From the IMG/VR virus record IMGVR_UViG_3300042328_000671, positions 1 through 28,120 of that record: a stretch of 28,120 nucleotides of DNA. One strand, written 5' to 3'. The position numbers and the translations under genes were made by a program. The stretch is from a virus. The stretch's first letter is position 1. Each line of letters begins with the position of its first letter. Below the pieces are notes generated by a model. It made no database searches. It was not told the DNA's origin and saw only the letters and a program-made list of their open reading frames with translations. Positions 23,099 to 28,120 of the stretch are shown in pieces.

Positions 23099-24411
23099 TT
23101 TATTTTTTTTAATTTTTCTATACTATTTTCGTAAACATCATATTTTGTAAATGATAATAAATGATTTCTATTATATATACAAACATCTTTACATTTTAAA
23201 AATAATTCATTTATTTCATCAATATTTAATTCAGAAAGCTTTTTTATTTCATTACATACCATTTCAAATCGTTTCTTTGAATTGGTTTCGTTATCATAAC
23301 TTTCATCTATAATATCTCCAAATGTTTTAAATCCTAATTTTTGTAATTCTTTTAATTGTCCATTTGATGCAAACATTATAAATGGTTGCAAATTTATTAT
23401 TGGATGAAATGTTTTTTCTGATAGGAAAACTGTATTGTTTTTAAATGTAGTTTCCGTTATGATATTAAATACACTATTTTCGTAAATGGGTTTATAATAT
23501 ATGTGTGACGTTCCAAAATTACTAAATTGAACATTATTCATTAATTTTTGTGTATCTATTTCCAATGGTATTTTTTTATGAAATGCATCTCCATATATTG
23601 AATATTCATTTGCAGTATTTTCATCAAATACTTCAATTAATTCATCATTTTTTTTAGGTTTATCACAAACTAAAAAAGTAAAATTTCCTTTTTCCCACAT
23701 ATTATGTTTTTCTAAAAATAATCCTAATCCGTATCTATGTGGTCTATCGACATGTCTATTTAATGAAATAAAATGTTTTGTTTTTTTATTATCAAAAACA
23801 TCTTGATTTACAATTTCACAAACATAATCAAATTGATTTGGTTTAAATATTTTATTTTGTAAAAAATATTTTAAAAAATTTGCAGAAGTAGAAAGGAAAA
23901 AGTGGTCTGATATATAGTGTAATTTTGATGTGTTAATAATATTATTTCCACTTGTAAATACTGCAAAATTGGATGGGTTAAAATTATTTTCTTTACATAA
24001 TTTTTCCATAATATTATTAAAAATTTCATCATATTGTGGTTCACTAAACCAATTAAATAAAACAATTATTTCTTTATTTTTTAATTTATTATAAACATTT
24101 TCAGACATATTTTCTACAAACTTATTACCATAAAAAACTGGTGGAGTAAATGCTTCACACAAATATATTAAATTTTTTTCGTTTATATCGGTTGTTGCCA
24201 ATTCATTAGGAATTATATATGAAATAAAAAATGTATGATTGGTTTTTTTAGTTTTTCCATCCATAACAAATTGATTCCAATTATATTTTTCTGAACACAA
24301 TAAATTATATTCATCTAATTCATTTTTGGATAAATTATTTGGTATAATTCTGCCAAACTTATCTATATTTTCAAAATAAAATTTAAAAGGCAATCCACTT
24401 TCCAGTTCCAT
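23068..24411 (-). CDS. Putative glycosyltransferase-like protein, copy 2
   Basis: 447 residues, Asn/Lys/Phe-rich. C-terminal blocks are FISLNRHVDRPHR (214-226), FLSEKTFHPIINLQPFI (329-345) and GFKTFGDIIDESYD (360-373). They match copy 1 (14263-15711) block for block, while the N-terminal halves differ, as expected if that half binds different acceptors. The ITETTFKNN segment before the S-E-K loop looks like a GT-B donor-site helix. No signal or membrane segment. It overlaps the upstream TPP gene by 29 nt; the ATG at 24411 is the only good start because the next Met is at residue 50. Function is by resemblance only. Confidence 0.68.
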   Translation of the reverse strand: MELESGLPFKFYFENIDKFGRIIPNNLSKNELDEYNLLCSEKYNWNQFVMDGKTKKTNHTFFISYIIPNELATTDINEKNLIYLCEAFTPPVFYGNKFVENMSENVYNKLKNKEIIVLFNWFSEPQYDEIFNNIMEKLCKENNFNPSNFAVFTSGNNIINTSKLHYISDHFFLSTSANFLKYFLQNKIFKPNQFDYVCEIVNQDVFDNKKTKHFISLNRHVDRPHRYGLGLFLEKHNMWEKGNFTFLVCDKPKKNDELIEVFDENTANEYSIYGDAFHKKIPLEIDTQKLMNNVQFSNFGTSHIYYKPIYENSVFNIITETTFKNNTVFLSEKTFHPIINLQPFIMFASNGQLKELQKLGFKTFGDIIDESYDNETNSKKRFEMVCNEIKKLSELNIDEINELFLKCKDVCIYNRNHLLSFTKYDVYENSIEKLKKIKWNLQEKKLL

Positions 24412-25021
24412 AGTGTGGGAATTTTGATTTGTATGTATAATAAATTACATCCGATGGTACTTCTCGTTTTTTATTCCAAGTAGCTTCTGTTGGTGTATAT
24501 GTTGATACCGCATTATCTTCAACTATAAATATAATTGGTAAGTCAAAGTTTCTTGCATACTTATGAACTTCATAAAATATACCACTTTCAAATGACATAT
24601 CACCTATAAATACAAATACTTTTTCATCACTACCTTTTTGTTTGATTCCCATCGCAACACCCAATGCAATTGATAACGTACCACCCACAATTGCTGATGC
24701 GTAAAATTTATCGTCTATGTCACACAATGTGATAGATTTACCCTGTAAGATAAGTTCTTCGGCATAATCGGCTGAATTACCTTTTAATAACCAATGATAG
24801 TGTGAACGCCATGTACTGAATACCCAATCGGTTTCTTTAACTCTTTTGAATATTTCAATCAATTGTTCTTCGTTTCCATTTGATAAGTGAATTGGGCCTC
24901 TGATTTTTGCATTGCTCCAATGTTCAACAATTCTTTCTTCAAAACGAATGAGTTTTTCCGGTGTCCATCCAATTTCCGTTTCGTTTCTTACTATTGGATA
25001 TTGTTCTAAATTTTTTATCAT
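24383..25021 (-). CDS. TPP-dependent enzyme alpha subunit (E1-alpha-like)
   Basis: 212 residues. STWRSHYHWLLKG (69-81) matches the E1-alpha R-x-H-x-x-x-L-x-x-G stretch, and the TPP/magnesium motif is IGDMSFESG (139-147) through EDN (168-170), about 29 residues, as in the G-D-G-x25-30-N-N rule. EVHKYARNFDLPIIFIVEDN (151-170) is typical of the family. It is shorter than usual E1-alpha (about 330-400), ending soon after the cofactor site. Partner: the beta-type subunit at 16333-16872. The pair lacks E2/E3 genes, so it is unlikely to be a pyruvate dehydrogenase; transfer of a two-carbon unit to a sugar or a decarboxylation is more likely (inference). Overlaps the radical SAM stop as ATGA. Confidence 0.84.
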   Translation of the reverse strand: MIKNLEQYPIVRNETEIGWTPEKLIRFEERIVEHWSNAKIRGPIHLSNGNEEQLIEIFKRVKETDWVFSTWRSHYHWLLKGNSADYAEELILQGKSITLCDIDDKFYASAIVGGTLSIALGVAMGIKQKGSDEKVFVFIGDMSFESGIFYEVHKYARNFDLPIIFIVEDNAVSTYTPTEATWNKKREVPSDVIYYTYKSKFPHYGTGKWIAF

Positions 25022-26130
25022 ATTAATTCATTAAAATTTGTTTGGATTGTTATTTTATTTTTATAATTTTTTATTTTCTTTATTTCTTCTAAAAATTCGT
25101 TATAGTTTTGATGGGAATCTTTCCAGACTGCATATTCATCAAATTCTTGAGGTGGCATTACATACCAATCATCTACTTTTGAAAAATATATCACAGATGA
25201 CCATTCTCCAAATTTTTTTATTCTTTCTTTATTTAATTCATAAATTAATTCTATAAATGGAATAATTTCTTTGTAATTTTTATTCTGTACTACAAATGAA
25301 AATCTTAAACATGTTATAGAATCCAATGATATTATAAATTTTAAATTATTCATCAATTTATCCCAATCACCATTCAACCTTGTAACATTTTCATAAGTAT
25401 ATTTGGTGGCTGCATCTATACTTATTTCACAATATTTTATATAATCTCTACTATTTTTTATTTCATCCCACATTTTTTCATCAAAAAGATTTCCGTTTGT
25501 AGAAAGATGTAATATATTTAAATTTTTAAATTTTTCTTTATCAAAATTTTTTAAAAATCTTCTAAATGATTTTGATGCGAATGGGTCACCACTACCTGTA
25601 ATAAATATTTTTTTAACATTTTCTGAAAAATTTTGTTCTATATAATCTAATATATCATTTATTCTTTCTACTTCATCTTGATTTGCCATATATTGTGAGC
25701 TTCTGCAAGATGGACACTTTAAATTACAACTTCTGTCAAATGTAAAATTTAATTCACCAGGAGTTTTTGAAATAACTGGTGTATTTTCTACTACATAATT
25801 TTTTATATCCCAATGGTTTATTTCATATGGAAATTTTTCCTTTTCAACAAAATTAGAAAATGGAGGAGGTGGGCCTTCGGTATTTATTAGTTCATTTAGT
25901 GACGGGCAAAATGTTTTTGAACAATATTCATATTCACCATCTAAAATTGATTGTCGTATTTTTTGTGCAAGTTCGTCATTCCATACTTCTTTTATTTCTC
26001 TATCATTATGAAATATTGGGTGTGGCAACCAAGAAGGACAACATAAATAACTTCTTTCTTGATGTATTTCCATATGCATGAATGGAATTGTGCAAATGTA
26101 TTTTTTTAATTTATCCTCTGATTTTTTCAT
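25018..26130 (-). CDS. Radical SAM enzyme with extra N-terminal cysteines
   Basis: 370 residues from the ATG at 26130; an ATG at 26160 would add ten residues and lengthen the overlap with the upstream gene from 20 to 50 nt, so I prefer the shorter form. CNLKCPSC (135-142) is the canonical C-x3-C-x2-C site for the SAM-cleaving [4Fe-4S] cluster and FITGSGDPF the GGEP-like motif. Before the core lie Cys13, Cys30, Cys31, Cys70 and Cys75 (YICTIPF, YLCCPSW, YCSKTFC), which resemble a SPASM/twitch cluster domain placed ahead of the core. Related enzymes do dehydrogenation, epimerisation or peptide crosslinks; in this cassette sugar modification is the natural guess. The partner carbohydrate is unknown. 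Confidence 0.88.
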   Translation of the reverse strand: MKKSEDKLKKYICTIPFMHMEIHQERSYLCCPSWLPHPIFHNDREIKEVWNDELAQKIRQSILDGEYEYCSKTFCPSLNELINTEGPPPPFSNFVEKEKFPYEINHWDIKNYVVENTPVISKTPGELNFTFDRSCNLKCPSCRSSQYMANQDEVERINDILDYIEQNFSENVKKIFITGSGDPFASKSFRRFLKNFDKEKFKNLNILHLSTNGNLFDEKMWDEIKNSRDYIKYCEISIDAATKYTYENVTRLNGDWDKLMNNLKFIISLDSITCLRFSFVVQNKNYKEIIPFIELIYELNKERIKKFGEWSSVIYFSKVDDWYVMPPQEFDEYAVWKDSHQNYNEFLEEIKKIKNYKNKITIQTNFNELI

Positions 26131-26842
26131 AAATTGTATTTGCAACCAATCTATGTGCATCGATTGTCATATGTAAATCATCTGTTTTTAAATTTGGGTC
26201 ATCTTTCAATCTTAATTTATTTTTTTCTACATATGCACCCAAATTATCTCCGTCAAATTTAATAAAATTTTTTGATTCTGTAAATTGTTCAGGACGTCCT
26301 TCATATGATAACCATACGGAATCTATGTTTTTTTCTGTTAACCAAGCAGTATATGTTTCTATATTTCTTAAAGTTTTTTTATATTCTGCATCTTCGTTAT
26401 AGATATATTTTAGATGTCTTTCAAAATAATCATACAATTCTTTCATTTGAGGTTCGCAATTAAATGGATGGTCTTCCCATCGTAATGCACTTACTTTTAC
26501 AAATTTTTCAATTGGTTCATAATATACATAGATTCTATTAAATAAACTGATTTGACCTACTAATAATATTTTTTTGTCTGAAACATTATTATTAAAATAT
26601 TTGTATATGTTTTCAAATATTAAATCATTTGGACATCTTGATTCTGCAAAATTAATGTATTCACAATTATATAATTCTGCAAGATATGCTATAAAATTAT
26701 TTTTATATCTAAACTCTTCAGTTTCATTAAGACTAATAGGAGTTTTCAATCCATGCATTCTCATATGAATTGTTTGATTATCTAATCCACCTCCTTCCAT
26801 AAAAGAACATCCAAATCCTATAATTAAATCATATTTTTTCAT
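26111..26842 (-). CDS. SGNH/GDSL-type hydrolase, copy D
   Basis: 243 residues. Ser13 in GFGCSFMEGGG is the block I nucleophile; CPNDLIFENI fits the block II/III Asn, and DDLHMTIDAHRLVANTI gives a complete block V DxxH (Asp221, His224). The enzyme is therefore more canonical than copies B and C. No secretion signal is present. It sits between an RmlC-like epimerase and a radical SAM enzyme; deacylation or acyl transfer on the sugar product is plausible. The ATG overlaps the upstream TAA. Confidence 0.76.
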   Translation of the reverse strand: MKKYDLIIGFGCSFMEGGGLDNQTIHMRMHGLKTPISLNETEEFRYKNNFIAYLAELYNCEYINFAESRCPNDLIFENIYKYFNNNVSDKKILLVGQISLFNRIYVYYEPIEKFVKVSALRWEDHPFNCEPQMKELYDYFERHLKYIYNEDAEYKKTLRNIETYTAWLTEKNIDSVWLSYEGRPEQFTESKNFIKFDGDNLGAYVEKNKLRLKDDPNLKTDDLHMTIDAHRLVANTIYEKIRG

Positions 26843-27378
26843 TATCTATCTCTTTTTTGTAATATTGGATTTGTCGTTGGCCATTCCATTTGATATTCAG
26901 GGTCATTCCATTTAACAACACCTTGTTCATTTGCATCAACATATCCATCTTTATAAAATAAGTTGTAATGGAAAATACAATCAGTTAAGGCATAGTGTCC
27001 GTTTGCAAAACCTGGCGGAACTAATACTTGGTTTCTATCTTTTTCAGTTATCATAAACGATTCCCATTCACCAAAGGTAGGACTATCTTTTCTCATATCT
27101 AAAACAATTAGGTAAATATCACCAACTGCTGCTTGTACTAATTTCCAAGTCTTATTATCGTAATGCAATCCTCTTAATACTCCCTTATATGATTTTGAGA
27201 ATCTACCATGTATTTCGTTTCCTTCACCTATTTTTGTCATAACAGGGTGTTCACCTGAATGAAACGTTGTAAATATTTCACCTCTATATTCTCTATAAAT
27301 TGATGGAGTATATGTTGGTACTTCATAACCGAATTTTTTTGATGGAGTAATTTTAAACTCATCCCATTTGTTACTCAT
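26842..27378 (-). CDS. rfbC: dTDP-4-dehydrorhamnose 3,5-epimerase-like (RmlC/RfbC family)
   Basis: 178 residues, the usual RmlC length. GVLRGLHYDNKTWKLVQ (66-82) contains the catalytic His72 and Lys79; GDIYLIVLDMRKDSPTFGEW (86-105), LVPPGFANGHYAL (119-131) and the ending VVKWNDPEYQMEW (154-166) are standard cupin-family segments. Enzymes of this family epimerise C3 and/or C5 of 4-keto nucleotide sugars. The substrate may be a different 4-keto sugar, since no RmlA, RmlB or RmlD is seen in the window (the SDRs might fill those steps). The gene starts 1 nt after the stop of the flanking SDR gene. Confidence 0.92.
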   Translation of the reverse strand: MSNKWDEFKITPSKKFGYEVPTYTPSIYREYRGEIFTTFHSGEHPVMTKIGEGNEIHGRFSKSYKGVLRGLHYDNKTWKLVQAAVGDIYLIVLDMRKDSPTFGEWESFMITEKDRNQVLVPPGFANGHYALTDCIFHYNLFYKDGYVDANEQGVVKWNDPEYQMEWPTTNPILQKRDR

Positions 27379-27379
27379 A

Positions 27380-28120
27380 TTATGTTTGATTTGCGTATCC
27401 TAAAGGGAAACCATTTCTAAATTCAAAACCCATCTTTGGAACAATCATTTGATATGCCATTATGAGTTCTTTAATACCTCTATCCAAATCCCATTGTGGG
27501 CCCCAGCCTGTTGCTTCTAACTTATCGTTTGATACAATGTAGTTCCTCTTGTCGGGGTCTTCGTAATAGTCATCGTAGACCACTGCAAAGTCCTTTACAT
27601 GAGATTGTATTTTTTCCAATAACTCTTGTTTTGAAAGATTTGCATTACTCAATCCCATATTAAAAACTTCACCTTTATATTTGTCATAATGTTGAATCAT
27701 AAAACAAAAAGTAAATGCGACATCCTGTATATGGATAAAGTTTCTTTTAAATTGTTTTTCGAATACAACAATATATTTGTCGGTTATTGCTTTATAAACA
27801 AAATCATTTACTAATAAGTCCGTTCTCATTCTTGGTGATACTCCAAACACAGTTGCTAATCTAAAAATAATTGCGTCGGTACAATTTCTTAAAAAGTTTT
27901 CAGCATCACATTTGGTCTGGCCATAAACTGATATTGGAGTAAGTGGAGATTCTTCCGTACATTCTAATTGACCGGTACTTAAACCATATCCACTATTTGT
28001 GTTTGGATATAAAATCTTTTTACCCTTTCCATTTGTAAATTTAACAATATTAACTATTTGTTGAAAGTTAATTTCTTTTGCTAATTTAGGGTCTTGTGCA
28101 CATGCAGGAAATCCTACAAT
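27380..28120 (-). CDS. NAD-dependent epimerase/dehydratase (SDR), cut by window edge
   Basis: The frame is open to the right edge and lacks its N-terminus; 246 codons are visible. A GTG at 27850 is internal (the RLATVFGVSPRM segment), not a start. Visible features: ILYPNTNSGYG (standing in for the Ser/Thr site), SVYGQTKCDAENFL with canonical YxxxK, IIFRLATVFGVSPRM, and FIHIQDVAFTFC with the late SDR conserved segment. The Rossmann GxxGxxG should lie beyond the edge. The protein resembles UDP-glucose 4-epimerases or NDP-sugar dehydratases. Unlike the other two SDRs here it keeps the catalytic Tyr and Lys. It precedes the RmlC-like gene by 1 nt, so the two probably act in sequence. Confidence 0.88.
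   Translation of the reverse strand: MVGFPACAQDPKLAKEINFQQIVNIVKFTNGKGKKILYPNTNSGYGLSTGQLECTEESPLTPISVYGQTKCDAENFLRNCTDAIIFRLATVFGVSPRMRTDLLVNDFVYKAITDKYIVVFEKQFKRNFIHIQDVAFTFCFMIQHYDKYKGEVFNMGLSNANLSKQELLEKIQSHVKDFAVVYDDYYEDPDKRNYIVSNDKLEATGWGPQWDLDRGIKELIMAYQMIVPKMGFEFRNGFPLGYANQT

Noticed and set aside
23871-24065. Minus-strand 64-residue ORF within the copy 2 glycosyltransferase gene
   Set aside because: Out-of-frame shadow on the same strand with low-complexity Ile/Leu composition and no supporting signal.
27380-27850. Separate 156-residue gene starting at GTG 27850
   Set aside because: The frame is open upstream to the window edge and encodes SDR residues including YGQTK; the GTG is an internal Val.
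1-28120. tRNA genes, CRISPR arrays, insertion sequences or att sites
   Set aside because: No cloverleaf-like stretches, regular direct repeats, transposase motifs or terminal inverted repeats noticed; the window is almost fully coding. A tRNA scan would be decisive.

Overview
The window looks like part of a T4-like (myovirus-type) tailed phage genome. It is AT-rich, all convincing genes lie on the minus strand, and they are packed with 0-4 nt gaps or short overlaps. Transcription therefore runs from right to left. The head module contains recognisable T4-type large terminase (gp17), portal (gp20), prohead protease (gp21) and prohead scaffold (gp22); the major capsid gene would be expected just beyond the left edge. 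A Bacteroidota host is inferred from a phage-encoded ribosomal protein bS21 whose N-terminus and FIKPS motif resemble Bacteroidota bS21, and from the lack of strong Shine-Dalgarno sequences. The host is not proven.

Right part (about 14.3-28.1 kb): a carbohydrate cassette of 15 genes. In transcription order it holds a canonical SDR epimerase (cut by the window edge), an RmlC-type 3,5-epimerase, an SGNH hydrolase, a radical SAM enzyme, a TPP-enzyme alpha subunit, a glycosyltransferase-like protein, a second SDR, two tandem SGNH proteins, a 2OG-Fe(II) oxygenase, a 2OG oxygenase-SDR fusion, a fourth SGNH hydrolase, a TPP-enzyme beta subunit, a SAM methyltransferase and a second glycosyltransferase-like protein. 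Together these look able to make and decorate an unusual sugar or glycan. The target could be the host surface or the virion; the sequence does not say which.

Middle part (about 11.4-14.3 kb): a 39-residue basic micro-protein, then an 890-residue polyprotein that joins a HxGH nucleotidyltransferase, a HExxH metallopeptidase-like domain and a covalent ligase-type nucleotidyltransferase with KxDG and later motifs. (L/I)xE sites of the kind cut by T4 gp21 occur near its N-terminus and between domains, which suggests capsid-packaged, proteolytically separated enzymes.

Left part (1-11.4 kb): a Cys4 protein, a membrane-anchored protein, terminase, a mosaic of Cys-rich modules, the portal, a run of small unknown proteins including one with an EF-hand/dockerin-like loop, the protease, more small proteins, the 58-residue bS21 (1448-1624) and the very acidic scaffold. 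The few real intergenic gaps carry recurring AT-rich elements that may be late promoters, plus one 9-bp hairpin between the mosaic gene and the portal.

The observations I rate highest are the phage bS21 embedded in the head module of a probable Bacteroidota phage, the three-enzyme polyprotein next to the packaging genes, and the TPP-dependent enzyme pair inside a glycan cassette.
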